Shown here: piece after piece, positions 25,718 through 34,503 of the stretch
How the letters are laid out: each line of letters opens with the position of its first letter
Numbering within the stretch: position 1 is the stretch's first letter
Assembly (NCBI RefSeq): GCF_052180275.1
Contig: NZ_CP197465.1
Span: 1,178,001 to 1,242,000, forward strand
Source: Kumtagia sp052180275
GTDB taxonomy: Bacteria; Pseudomonadota; Alphaproteobacteria; Rhizobiales; Rhizobiaceae
Length of the DNA stretch: 64,000 nt
Reading direction: 5' to 3'
The notes under the pieces: model-generated
What the model saw: the letters and a program-made list of their open reading frames with translations, nothing else
Databases searched by the model: none
Told to the model about the DNA's origin: nothing
Position numbers and translations under genes: made by a program

Positions 25718-27214
25718 CTAGCCCTTGTGCTCCAGCGCGAATTCCTCTTCCGGCGACAGGATCAGCTTATGCCGGCCGATCAGCGCGAAATACACGATGC
25801 CGATCGCGAACCAAAGGATGACCCAGATCACACCCTTGGAGAAGTTCGGATCCTGCACCTGGTAGAGCAGGGTCACGACGCCGATGATGATGGTCAGCAC
25901 CGCGCCGGGAATACCGAGCGGGCTGCGGTAGGGACGCGCGATATGCGGCTGGTTCTTCCTGAGCAGGATGAACGATACCGCCTGGGCGATATAGGAGCAC
26001 ATGGCGCCGAACACCGCCATGTTGAGCAGCACGGAGCCGATCAGCGACCCTGCCGCCTCACCGCCCAGCGAGAACCACATGATCATCATGATCGCCAGGC
26101 CGAGGATCGCGCCGGCGAGCATCGCGACATGAGGGGTCTTGTAGGTCGGGTGGGTCACCGACAGCGCATTCGGGAAATAGCCGGCGCGCGCCAGCGAATA
26201 GACCTGCCGGCCCATTGCGAAGACGATGGTGTGGAACGAGGCGATCAGGCCGACCAGGGCGATAAGGCCCAGCAGCACGGCGCCGGCATCGCCGTAGATG
26301 GCGCGGAAACCGTCGAGCAGAGGCTCGCCCGATGAGCCGAGCTTGAAGGCGCCGACGCCGATCACCGACGGGTTAAGCAGCACGATCATGAAGGCCGAGA
26401 CCATCAGCGTCAGCATGCCGGCGATGATGCCGCGCGGCATGTCGCGCTTGGGATCGACGGATTCTTCCGCCGCCAGCGGCAGTTGCTCGATGGCGAGGAA
26501 CAGCCAGACCGCGAAGGGCAGGGTGGCGAGCACGCCGGAGAAGCCGAAGGGGAAATAGGAGCCGTTGCCTTCAGGCAGTTCCACCGCCGCACCCGTTGCC
26601 GGATCCGCGCCGATGTTCAGGGCCCAGCGCGAAAAGTCCATGTTGGGGATGGCGCTGATCCAGAACACCACCAGCACCGCCAGCGAGGCCAGGGTGACGA
26701 TCAGCGTGACGCGGAACGACAGCGCCACCCCGAAGACGTTCAGGCAGAGAAATGCGATGTAGGTGACGATCCACCAGATGTAGGGCGGTATGTCGCCGCC
26801 GACGATGCCGCCGACATAGGAGCCGATGAAGAAGGCGATCACGGCCGGTGTCACCACATATTCGACGTTCTCGCAAAGGCCGGTGATGAAGCCGCCCCAT
26901 GGACCCATCGCGGTGCGGGCGAAGGAATAGGCAGCACCAGTGTGCGGCAGGGCCGGGCTCATCTCGGCGATGCAGAACACCAGGCCGAGATACATGACGG
27001 CGATGATCATGCCCGCAACCAGCATGCCGCCCCAGCCGCCGGTGGCGAAACCGAAATTCCATCCCGAGAAATGGCCGGAGATGACGGCGCCTACGCCCAG
27101 CGCCCACAGATGCCAGACATTGGCGTGGCGCACGAGTTCACGGCTCTCGAAATAGGATTTGTCGCGCTTTTCATAGGCGACCCCTCCCGCTTCATGCTTT
27201 GTTGTACCGCTCAT
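25718..27214 (-). CDS. Ethanolamine-type APC permease
   Basis: This 498-aa amino acid-polyamine-organocation transporter has about 12 helices. The first helices read VISGHFSGWNFGFATGGWGGMLVAGMIIAVMYLGLVFCIAEMSPALPHTGAAYSFARTAMGPWGGFITGL, which closely follows the ethanolamine permease (Eat) subfamily. The later loop AIEQLPLAAEESVDPKRDMPRGI is also characteristic. It would import ethanolamine or a similar small amine. It follows the amidohydrolase gene by 22 bp and precedes the ligase gene, and is the strongest substrate hint for the operon. A polyamine or amino acid substrate cannot be excluded from sequence alone. Confidence 0.87.
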   Translation of the reverse strand: MSGTTKHEAGGVAYEKRDKSYFESRELVRHANVWHLWALGVGAVISGHFSGWNFGFATGGWGGMLVAGMIIAVMYLGLVFCIAEMSPALPHTGAAYSFARTAMGPWGGFITGLCENVEYVVTPAVIAFFIGSYVGGIVGGDIPPYIWWIVTYIAFLCLNVFGVALSFRVTLIVTLASLAVLVVFWISAIPNMDFSRWALNIGADPATGAAVELPEGNGSYFPFGFSGVLATLPFAVWLFLAIEQLPLAAEESVDPKRDMPRGIIAGMLTLMVSAFMIVLLNPSVIGVGAFKLGSSGEPLLDGFRAIYGDAGAVLLGLIALVGLIASFHTIVFAMGRQVYSLARAGYFPNALSVTHPTYKTPHVAMLAGAILGLAIMMIMWFSLGGEAAGSLIGSVLLNMAVFGAMCSYIAQAVSFILLRKNQPHIARPYRSPLGIPGAVLTIIIGVVTLLYQVQDPNFSKGVIWVILWFAIGIVYFALIGRHKLILSPEEEFALEHKG

Positions 27215-27236
27215 AACTTTGTTCCCCTTTTTTTTA

Positions 27237-28052
27237 TCAGTTTGCCGCCTGGACCGGCCGACCGTTCCGCTGCGGTCGGAGGGTCCGGTCCTCCGGCCTG
27301 AGGTGGGAAAGAATGCCCCCCAGCATTTCCGCCCATTTCCGCTGCTGAATTTCTCCTTCGATCTCGTCGTTGCGGATTTCGATCATGGCGCAGGGAATAC
27401 CCCGCGCTCTCGCGTGGCGTTCCAGCGTGTAGTAGACGCGGTCGGCCGGCGAATAGGGTTCGTTGACGCCGACCGTCAGGCCGGAAACTGTGCGCAGCCC
27501 GCCGATGAACGGGCCGGCGATCGTCTCGTCCTCGTCGTGGATGATGCCGATCTGCCAGGGCCGCGCCACGCCCCTGTAGACCGGCGTGAACGAATGCACG
27601 GTGACCAGCCAGCTTTCCAGCCCGCTTCGGCCGCGCCGGGCAAGCAGTTCGTCAATCGCAGTATGGAACGGCTGGTGCGCCAGCGCGATGCGCCGCGCGC
27701 GTTCCTGCGCGTCAAGGCCGCGATTGCCGGGCACCACGGTCGTTTCGCTCATTTCAGGAATGAGGTCCGGCGCATCGATGGGCCGGTTGCAGTCGATCAC
27801 CAGCCGCGAGATTTTTGAAAAGACCAGCGGCGCGTCGAGCAGTTCGGCCATGCGCATCGCCACCGGCAACGCGCCCGGATCCCAGGCGATGTGCCGCTGG
27901 AATTCCTCCGCATCGAGCCCGAGCGTACCGTATTCGGCCGGCACGAAATTCGACGCGTGATCGCAGGCGAGCACGATCCGTCCACGGCCTCCGCCGTTGA
28001 AAATCTCCACCGCATCGTTCGACGCGGCGTGTGCTTCACGTGCCTTTCCCAT
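27237..28052 (-). CDS. N-formylglutamate amidohydrolase-family hydrolase
   Basis: This 271-aa protein of the N-formylglutamate amidohydrolase (FGase, HutG-like) family is a zinc amide hydrolase. Motifs include IVLACDHASNFVPAEYG near the start, DPGALPVAMRMAELLDAPLVFSKISRLVIDCNRP, TVHSFTPVYRGVARPWQIGIIHDED (likely metal His) and YTLERHARARGIPCAMIEIRNDEI. No histidine-utilisation genes are nearby, so a role in Hut is unlikely. As first gene of the amine operon it may cleave the final gamma-glutamyl amide back to glutamate; that would be a change of bond specificity and needs testing. Confidence 0.88.
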   Translation of the reverse strand: MGKAREAHAASNDAVEIFNGGGRGRIVLACDHASNFVPAEYGTLGLDAEEFQRHIAWDPGALPVAMRMAELLDAPLVFSKISRLVIDCNRPIDAPDLIPEMSETTVVPGNRGLDAQERARRIALAHQPFHTAIDELLARRGRSGLESWLVTVHSFTPVYRGVARPWQIGIIHDEDETIAGPFIGGLRTVSGLTVGVNEPYSPADRVYYTLERHARARGIPCAMIEIRNDEIEGEIQQRKWAEMLGGILSHLRPEDRTLRPQRNGRPVQAAN

Positions 28053-28211
28053 TCGTCCGCCGGTCCCCGGGAGCGGTGTATCGAAAATTACTTTGTCTAT
28101 TTCATTTCGCTCCTATGGATGATTTCATACGGATCGGGGGACTTTGTCAAACGGGATTTGGCGAGCCAGAGCGGCCTGTCTTCCGGACGGTGTGAATTGG
28201 GGGTGAAGGCC
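28053..28211. promoter_or_regulatory. Divergent control region of the amine operon and rpiR
   Basis: This 159-bp AT-rich gap between the divergent amidohydrolase and RpiR genes must carry both promoters. It contains repeated ATTTC boxes at 28099-28103, 28104-28108 and 28122-28126 and an oppositely oriented GAAAAT at 28083-28088. These are plausible RpiR contact sites, but I cannot define a clean palindrome. Confidence 0.45.
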
Positions 28212-29039
28212 ATGCGAACGAGCGTCGCCGAGTTGATTGCCGACAGGATCGGAGACATGCCGACCAGCGAAAGGCGCGCCGCGCAGACGCTGATCGGCAG
28301 CTATCCGCTGATCGGGCTCAAGACGGTCGCCGACTTTTCCAATGCGGCAGGCGTGAGTTCGCCGACGATCCTGCGTTTCGTCTCGCGCCTCGGTTTCCAG
28401 AACTATCCGGAGTTCCAGGCAGCCCTCCAGGACGAACTCGCCGAGCAGTTGCAGTCGCCCGCCACCCGCGCCGGCGGGCCACCACGCCCGGAAGCCGGCG
28501 GCGCCTCGCCGATGGTCGAAGCGACGCTCGACAACATCCGCGAGACGTTCCGGCACATATCGGCGCGGCAGCTCGACGACATCGTCGCCCTGCTCTCCAA
28601 CCGCCGTGCCGGCGCGTATATGGTCGGCGGGCGCTTTACCGATCCGATCGCCCGCTACATGGCGGCGCATCTCGCCATCATCCGCCCCAACGTGTTCCAC
28701 CTCGCCGGCCAGGAGAGCAACTGGCGCGACCGCCTCATCGACATGGACAAGCGCGACGTGCTGCTGGTCTTCGACATCCGCCGCTACCAGGACAGCCTGC
28801 TGCGCTTCGCCGAGAAGGCGCATCAGCGCGGCGTGCAGATCGTGCTGTTCACCGACCAGTGGCTGTCGCCGATCTCGCGTTTCGCCAGGCATGTCGTGCC
28901 TGGCCGCACCGGCGTGCCCTCGCCATGGGATTCGTCCGCGGCGCTGATGGTGGTCGCCGAAACCCTGATCGGCGGCCTGACCCGCTCCCTCGAAGCCGAC
29001 AGCGCGCGGCGCATCCGCGAAATGGAAAGTTTGCGATAG
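28212..29039 (+). CDS. RpiR-family transcriptional regulator (HTH + SIS)
   Basis: This 275-aa regulator has an N-terminal helix-turn-helix of the RpiR type (TVADFSNAAGVSSPTILRFVSRLGFQNYPEFQAALQDEL, about residues 38-75). A Pro/Ala-rich linker leads to a C-terminal SIS sugar-isomerase-like sensor domain (GAYMVGGRFTDPIARYMAAHLAII, then DVLLVFDIRRYQDSLLRFAEKA). The start at 28212 (MRTSVAEL) is chosen by family alignment; the frame itself is open further upstream. Divergent orientation to the amine operon suggests it controls that operon, responding to a pathway intermediate instead of a sugar phosphate. Confidence 0.9.
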   Translation: MRTSVAELIADRIGDMPTSERRAAQTLIGSYPLIGLKTVADFSNAAGVSSPTILRFVSRLGFQNYPEFQAALQDELAEQLQSPATRAGGPPRPEAGGASPMVEATLDNIRETFRHISARQLDDIVALLSNRRAGAYMVGGRFTDPIARYMAAHLAIIRPNVFHLAGQESNWRDRLIDMDKRDVLLVFDIRRYQDSLLRFAEKAHQRGVQIVLFTDQWLSPISRFARHVVPGRTGVPSPWDSSAALMVVAETLIGGLTRSLEADSARRIREMESLR

Positions 29040-29278
29040 GCCTGCCGGCTGAATTCAAGTCATTGCACTGCAACAGATTTCAGGGTGCGCCGCAGCATAA
29101 ATGGCGGCATGTCGCGGCGAACCTTACACAAATTTAATGAGAATTCGCCGCCACGATCTGGCACACAGCCTCAAATCGGCGGCACTTGCGTGCTGTCGAT
29201 TGGTTGATTTCGCATTTGCATGACGACGGTGTATGATTTTGTCGTCCCGTGTCATGTTGCTCGGGTCCGGGATTACGA

Positions 29279-30439
29279 ATGTCCGTCTGGAAACAACTTG
29301 CTCTTTCGCTGGTGGTTCTTGTTGCCGCTGCCGGGGCTTGGGTGAAATTTTTTCCGGGATCGGACCGGCTGCTGGCCTCCTGGGGCATAGAATGGGCGGT
29401 TGCCGCGACGCCCAAGCCTGAAACCACCGGCGCCGTCCGCCAGCCGGAAGGCGGCAATCGCGCCCAGCGCCTCTCGGTCGTCGTCGAGCCCGTCAGCAGC
29501 GCCACCATCAACGACCGCCTGCAAGCGATCGGCACCGGTCGAGCCAACGCGACCGTCACCGTCACGCCCTATACCGCCGGACGCCTCACCGGCTTCCTGG
29601 TCCAGTCCGGCGCCCACATCGACAAGGGCCAGGTGATTGCGACGCTCGATTCCGAGACCGAGGAGATCGCCCTGGACCGCGCGAAAATCGCCCGCGACGA
29701 CGCCGCCGCCAAGGTCACCCGCATGGAGGCGCTGCGCAAGTCGAACGCCGCCACCACCGTTCAGCTCACCGAGGCGCAACTGGCGCTTCGCAATGGCGAC
29801 CTTGCCGTCCATGACGCGCAACTGGCGCTCGACCGCCGCTCGGTGATCTCGCCGATCTCCGGTGTCGTCGGCATTTTGCCGATCGAGGCCGGCAACTACG
29901 TCACCAGCCAGTCATCCGTCGCCACGGTCGACGACCGTTCGTCGATCCTCGTCGATTTCTGGGTGCCGGAACGTTTCGCCGCCGCCGTCGAGGTCGGCGC
30001 CGAGATTTCGGCGACGCCGCTCGCCAATCCCAAGAACAGCTACCAGGGCAATGTCTCTGCCGTCGACAACCGCATCGACGAGAAAAGCCGCACCTTGTGG
30101 GTGCAGGCGCGCATCGCCAATCCGTCCGATTCGCTGCGCGCCGGCATGTCCTTCCAGGTCGCCATGAAGTTCCCCGGCGAGACCTATCCGGCCGTCAGCC
30201 CGCTGGCCGTGATGTGGGGCACCGACGGCGCCTTCGTCTGGATGGTCAAGGACGGCAAGGTCGATCGCATGCCGGTCCGCATCATCCAGCGTAACACCGA
30301 GACGGTGCTGGTCGACGCGCCGATCGCCAGCGGCGACATGGTGGTCACCGAAGGCGTCCAGAGCGTGCGCCAGGGCAGCGAGGTCCGCATCGCCGGCGAA
30401 AAAGATCTTCCGCGCGCCGCCGACGCCAACGGATCCTGA
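29279..30439 (+). CDS. RND efflux membrane-fusion protein (HlyD/AcrA type)
   Basis: This 386-aa periplasmic adaptor of an RND pump is anchored by an N-terminal helix (VWKQLALSLVVLVAAAGAWVKFF). The barrel-sandwich hybrid halves are seen as GRANATVTVTPYTAGRLTGFLVQSGAHIDKGQVIATLDS and DRRSVISPISGVVGILPIEAGNYV, with an alpha-hairpin between, and a beta-barrel/membrane-proximal part follows. The start at 29279 is preferred over a GTG at 29249. The pump gene begins 13 bp after its stop. In the 239-bp gap before it (29040-29278) I see only a weak dyad at 29114-29151 and no gene. No outer-membrane channel gene is adjacent. Confidence 0.93.
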   Translation: MSVWKQLALSLVVLVAAAGAWVKFFPGSDRLLASWGIEWAVAATPKPETTGAVRQPEGGNRAQRLSVVVEPVSSATINDRLQAIGTGRANATVTVTPYTAGRLTGFLVQSGAHIDKGQVIATLDSETEEIALDRAKIARDDAAAKVTRMEALRKSNAATTVQLTEAQLALRNGDLAVHDAQLALDRRSVISPISGVVGILPIEAGNYVTSQSSVATVDDRSSILVDFWVPERFAAAVEVGAEISATPLANPKNSYQGNVSAVDNRIDEKSRTLWVQARIANPSDSLRAGMSFQVAMKFPGETYPAVSPLAVMWGTDGAFVWMVKDGKVDRMPVRIIQRNTETVLVDAPIASGDMVVTEGVQSVRQGSEVRIAGEKDLPRAADANGS

Positions 30440-30452
30440 GGCACAGCACGGC

Positions 30453-33400
30453 ATGACCGACGTCGACAGCAACAAGGCCGACGAGAGCTTTACCGCTCTG
30501 TTCATCCGCAGGCCGGTCATGGCCTTCGTGCTGAATGTGCTGATCGCCGTGGCCGGCCTCGCCGCCTTCTACGGCGTCGAGATTCGCGAACTGCCGGACG
30601 TCGACCGCGCCGTCATCACCGTCACCACCGATTTCGAGGGCGCCGCGGCCGAGACCGTCGACCGCGAGCTGACCGACACGATCGAAGGCGCCGTCGCCCG
30701 CGTCTCCGGCGTCAAGTCGATCTCGTCCACCTCGTCGTTCGGACGCAGCCGCGTCACCATCGAGTTCAACGACGGCGTCGATTTGAACGTCGCGGCCTCC
30801 GACGTGCGCGACGCCGTCGGCCGCGTCGCCAACGCCATGCCGGACGAGGCCGACCCGCCGCGCATCGTCAAGGCCGACGCCAATTCCGATGCCGTCATGC
30901 GGCTCGCGGTCACCTCCGCGACCATGTCGATCCAGGACATGACGGTGCTGGTGCAGGACCAGATCGAGGACACGCTGGCCGCCGTCCCCGGCGTCGCCGA
31001 CGTGCAGGTCTATGGCGACCGCGACAAGATCTTTCGCATCGACGTCGACCAGTCGAAGCTTGCCAGCCAGGGTTATACCGTCGCCGACCTGCGGCGCGCC
31101 CTGGCCTCGGTCGCCTTCGACAGCCCGGCCGGCTCGATCACCACCAACAATCAGGACCTGATCGTCCGCACCACCGCCGACGTCACCACGCCGGAAGAAT
31201 TCGAGGCGATCGTCATTGGCGGCGACACCCATGTCCGCGACGTGGCGACTGTCACGCTCGGCCCCGACACCGGCCAGTCGACGCTGCGCTCCGACGGCAA
31301 GACCGGCATCGGCATCGGCATCGTGCGCCAGGCGGAATCCAACACGCTCGACATTTCCGAGGGCGTCAAGGCCGCCGTCGCCGAGATCCAGAAGGGCCTG
31401 CCGGAAGGCATGGCGATCAAGATCACCAGCGACGACGCCGTCTTCGTCGAGGGCGCGGTGCACGAGGTGGAGATCGCGCTCGGCCTGTCGGTCAGCATCG
31501 TGCTGATCGTCATCTACGTCTTCCTGCTCGACTGGCGCGCCACGCTGATCCCGGCGCTGTCGATGCCGGTCGCCATGATCGGCACAATCGCCGCGATCTA
31601 CCTCGCCGGTTTCTCCATCAACATTTTGACCCTGCTGGCGCTGGTGCTCGCCACCGGCCTCGTCGTCGACGACGCCATCGTGGTGCTGGAAAACATCGTG
31701 CGCCGCCGCAACGAGGGCATGGGCCCGCGCGCCGCCGCCGTGATCGGCACGCAGGAAGTGTTCTTCGCCGTCATCGCCACCACGGCGACGCTGGTCGCCG
31801 TGTTCGTGCCGATCTCGTTCCTGCCCGGCCAGACCGGCGGGCTGTTCCGCGAGTTCGGCTTCGTGCTGGCCATGTCGGTGCTGCTCTCCTGCGTGGTTGC
31901 CCTCACGCTCTGCCCGATGCTGGCCTCGCGCATGCTGACCGCCCACGCGCTGCACCATGAGGGCTCGAAGGCCGGCATTGGCGGCAGGATCGGCGGCTGG
32001 CTCGGCCGCCTCTACCGCCGCTGCCTGCACATCTGCCTCGACGCGCCGCTGATCGTCGTGCTCGTCGCCGTGCTGTTTGCCGGCACCGCCTTCTCGATGT
32101 TCGGCACGATCCGCCAGGAACTGACGCCAACCGAGGATCGCTCGGCCGTGCTGCTGCGCGTCAACGCGCCGCAAGGCGTCAGCCTCGACTACACCACCCA
32201 GCAGATGCGGCGCATCGAGGAACTGATCCAGCCGCTGCGCGATTCCGGCGAGATCGTCAGCACCTTCGAGAATGCCGGCCAGAACGGCGCCTACAACTCC
32301 GGTTTCATGGTGATGACGCTGGCGCCCTGGGACCAGCGCACCCGCAGCCAGCAGGAGATCATGGCCGACATATCGCGCCTCGCCCGCCAGGTGCCGAGCG
32401 TGCGCATCTTCCCGGTCCAACCCAACAGCCTCGGCATCCGCGGCGCCGGCAACGGCTTGCAATTCGCGCTGGTCGGCAACGACCGCAAGGCGCTCAGCGA
32501 GGCCGCTGTCCAGATCATCGACAAGATGCAGCAGGATCCGCGCTTCCAGCAGGCCCGCCTCTCGGTCGACCCGACCCAGCCGCAACTCTCCGTCGTCATC
32601 AACCGCGAGCGCGCTTCCGACCTCGGCATCGACATTACCGGCCTCGCCGCCACGCAGCAGGCCATGCTGGACGGCAACGACATCGGCGACGTCTATATCG
32701 GCGACCGCGCCTATGGCGTGAAGCTGGTCTCGACCACCAATCCGATCAACGACCCGACCGACCTGGAAAACATCTATCTGAAGACGGGCGACGGCCGCTA
32801 CGTACCGGTCTCCACCATCGCGACGCTGACCGAGCGCGCCGTTCCGCCGTCGCTGACCCGCGAGCAGCAGCAGCCCTCCGTCGCCATCACCGCAAACCTG
32901 CGCGAGGATTTCGCGCTGGGCGACGCGCTGCGGGCGGCCGAGCAGATCGCGGCGCCCTTGATGCCGGCCGGCAGCCGCATAGTGCCGCTGGCCGAGGCCG
33001 CGACGCTCGGCGAAACCAACAGCGGCATGGTCACCATCTTCGGCTTCGCGCTGGTCATCATCCTGCTGGTGCTTGCCGCGCAGTTCGAGAGTTTCATCAG
33101 CGCCATCATCATCATGGCGACCGTGCCGCTTGGCCTCGCCTGCGCCATCTTCGCGCTGATCCTCACCGGAACCAGCCTCAACGCCTACAGCCAGATCGGC
33201 CTCGTGCTGCTGGTCGGCGTCATGGCCAAGAACGGCATTTTGATCGTCGAATTCGCTAATCAGTTGCGCGACCGTGGCGTTGGCGTGCGCGAAGCAATCG
33301 AGCAGGCGTCGAACATCCGGCTTCGCCCGGTGATGATGACCATGATCTGCACCGTGCTCGGCGGCGTGCCTCTGGTTCTGGCCAGCGGCGCCGGCGCGGA

Positions 33401-33587
33401 GGCCCGCGTCGCGCTGGGCTGGGTCATCGTCGGCGGCCTCGGCCTCGCCACCGTCTCGACGCTGTTCCTGACCCCCGTCGCCTACCTGCTGCTGGGCCGC
33501 TTCATCACGCCGAAAGTGCATGAAGAAGCCCGCCTGAAGCGCGAGCTCCAGGAAGCTGCCTATCTCGACGCCGAACCGGCGGAGTAG
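30453..33587 (+). CDS. RND-family efflux pump (HAE-1 type)
   Basis: This 1044-aa inner-membrane proton/drug antiporter has twelve helices and two large periplasmic loops. The proton-relay acidic pair is in ATGLVVDDAIVVLENIVRRRNEG (about residues 405-406). Other family motifs are FIRRPVMAFVLNVLIAVAGLAAFYGVEIRELPDVDRA at the start, ITSDDAVFVEGAVHEVEIALGLSVSIVLIVIYVFL, and the second-half GLVLLVGVMAKNGILIVEFANQLRD. It works with the upstream adaptor and an outer-membrane factor encoded elsewhere to expel hydrophobic compounds. Substrates are unknown. A small GGGGACAG hairpin follows the stop. Confidence 0.96.
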   Translation: MTDVDSNKADESFTALFIRRPVMAFVLNVLIAVAGLAAFYGVEIRELPDVDRAVITVTTDFEGAAAETVDRELTDTIEGAVARVSGVKSISSTSSFGRSRVTIEFNDGVDLNVAASDVRDAVGRVANAMPDEADPPRIVKADANSDAVMRLAVTSATMSIQDMTVLVQDQIEDTLAAVPGVADVQVYGDRDKIFRIDVDQSKLASQGYTVADLRRALASVAFDSPAGSITTNNQDLIVRTTADVTTPEEFEAIVIGGDTHVRDVATVTLGPDTGQSTLRSDGKTGIGIGIVRQAESNTLDISEGVKAAVAEIQKGLPEGMAIKITSDDAVFVEGAVHEVEIALGLSVSIVLIVIYVFLLDWRATLIPALSMPVAMIGTIAAIYLAGFSINILTLLALVLATGLVVDDAIVVLENIVRRRNEGMGPRAAAVIGTQEVFFAVIATTATLVAVFVPISFLPGQTGGLFREFGFVLAMSVLLSCVVALTLCPMLASRMLTAHALHHEGSKAGIGGRIGGWLGRLYRRCLHICLDAPLIVVLVAVLFAGTAFSMFGTIRQELTPTEDRSAVLLRVNAPQGVSLDYTTQQMRRIEELIQPLRDSGEIVSTFENAGQNGAYNSGFMVMTLAPWDQRTRSQQEIMADISRLARQVPSVRIFPVQPNSLGIRGAGNGLQFALVGNDRKALSEAAVQIIDKMQQDPRFQQARLSVDPTQPQLSVVINRERASDLGIDITGLAATQQAMLDGNDIGDVYIGDRAYGVKLVSTTNPINDPTDLENIYLKTGDGRYVPVSTIATLTERAVPPSLTREQQQPSVAITANLREDFALGDALRAAEQIAAPLMPAGSRIVPLAEAATLGETNSGMVTIFGFALVIILLVLAAQFESFISAIIIMATVPLGLACAIFALILTGTSLNAYSQIGLVLLVGVMAKNGILIVEFANQLRDRGVGVREAIEQASNIRLRPVMMTMICTVLGGVPLVLASGAGAEARVALGWVIVGGLGLATVSTLFLTPVAYLLLGRFITPKVHEEARLKRELQEAAYLDAEPAE

Positions 33588-33593
33588 CATCAG

Positions 33594-33614
33594 GGGACAG
33601 TTTGCTCTTGTCCC
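33594..33614 (+). terminator. Short GGGACA stem-loop after the RND gene
   Basis: GGGACA and TGTCCC form a 6-bp stem with a 9-nt loop just after the pump stop. The left arm begins GGGGACAGTTT, the same core as the two long hairpins at 34337 and 56609, so it may be a truncated copy of that repeat acting as transcript end. A T-run is missing. Confidence 0.45.
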
Positions 33615-33781
33615 TTCATGCCAAGCTCGCTACCGCACGGCCATTCCGGGGATCAAAGTAAACAGTCTCTGGCCTTCCTGTCCGCCGATCGGCCTTGGAC
33701 TTCACAGCGACAATTGATTATCAGTGCGCGCTTTCCGGCGCCGGGCATCGTTGTCCGTCGCCCATCGGAGACACGACCATC

Positions 33782-34255
33782 GTGAACACCATCACCCTCG
33801 ATCAGGCCCTTTCGGGCGTCGGCCAGGAAGCCGGCGTGTCGCCGTGGCGCGCCGTCACCCAGGACATGATCGACCAGTTCGCCGACGCCACCGACGATCA
33901 CCAGTTCATCCATTGCGATCCAGAACGCGCGGCCACCGAGACAAATTTCGGTGGCACCATCGCCCACGGTTTCCTGACGCTGTCGCTGCTGTCGGCCATG
34001 GCCTTCGAGACCATCCCGAGGATCGAGGGCGCCGACATCGGTATCAACCAGGGTTTCGACACGGTGCGTTTCGTCGCCCCGGTCAAGACCGGCGCGCGCA
34101 TCCGCACCCGCTTTGTGCTTGCGAAGATCAAGGCGCGCCCGTCGGGCTGGATCGAGGTTGCCCATGACGTGACGATCGAGATCGAGGGATCGCTGAAACC
34201 GGCGTTGACCGCGCGCTGGCTGACATTGGCCTTCATTCAGCCGGAGCAGGGATGA
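33782..34255 (+). CDS. MaoC-like (R)-specific enoyl-CoA hydratase
   Basis: This 157-aa hot-dog-fold hydratase is of the MaoC type. The catalytic Asp/His segment is QFADATDDHQFIHCDPERA near residue 35, followed by GGTIAHGFLTLSLLSAM, both hallmarks of (R)-hydratases that convert trans-2-enoyl-CoA to (R)-3-hydroxyacyl-CoA. The start is taken at the GTG 33782 (VNTITLDQ), preceded by GGAGA; the longer frame from 33695 adds a tail that does not look like protein of this family. It stands alone, with repeat hairpins on both sides. It could feed polyhydroxyalkanoate synthesis or fatty acid turnover. Confidence 0.88.
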   Translation: MNTITLDQALSGVGQEAGVSPWRAVTQDMIDQFADATDDHQFIHCDPERAATETNFGGTIAHGFLTLSLLSAMAFETIPRIEGADIGINQGFDTVRFVAPVKTGARIRTRFVLAKIKARPSGWIEVAHDVTIEIEGSLKPALTARWLTLAFIQPEQG

Positions 34256-34336
34256 ACGCCGGCGACAGATTTATCCGCTCCGCTTGGTAACTCGAAATTC
34301 CTCCGCACGAGGACGGTGCCGGAAGGGATGGGACAG

Positions 34337-34411
34337 GGGACAGTTTCCTTAATTCCGCAGAAGGGCGCGGCGCTTCAAGGCTGACGCGGATGGAATTAAG
34401 GAAACTGTCCC
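34337..34411. repeat. Long palindromic hairpin element (GGGGACAGTTT family), copy 1
   Basis: Perfect 20-bp arms (34337-34356 and 34392-34411) flank a 35-nt loop. The arms begin GGGACAGTTTCC and end TTAATTCC. An extra GGGACAG lies just before the left arm. The element is in the 248-bp gap between the MaoC gene and the 67-aa gene. A near-identical element occurs at 56609-56692. The form resembles REP/BIME sequences mobilised by RAYT transposases, though no such gene is in the window. Confidence 0.8.
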
Positions 34412-34503
34412 GGCGCTTGCGCCGAACCGGCCGCCAGCTTCCGGCGAAGCGATTTCGGGTGGGTAGACCGGGTAAAACGGTCCCGGGCGTCTCCTCGGTT
34501 CCC

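Noticed and set aside
27237..28052. HutG of histidine degradation
   Set aside because: Family match is right, but no hutU, hutH or hutI genes are near and the neighbours are amine-pathway genes.
30345..33590. 1081-codon open frame antisense to the RND pump
   Set aside because: High-GC shadow: it mirrors the pump gene, has Asp/His/Arg/Gly-rich composition and no recognisable fold, while the sense frame is a textbook RND protein.
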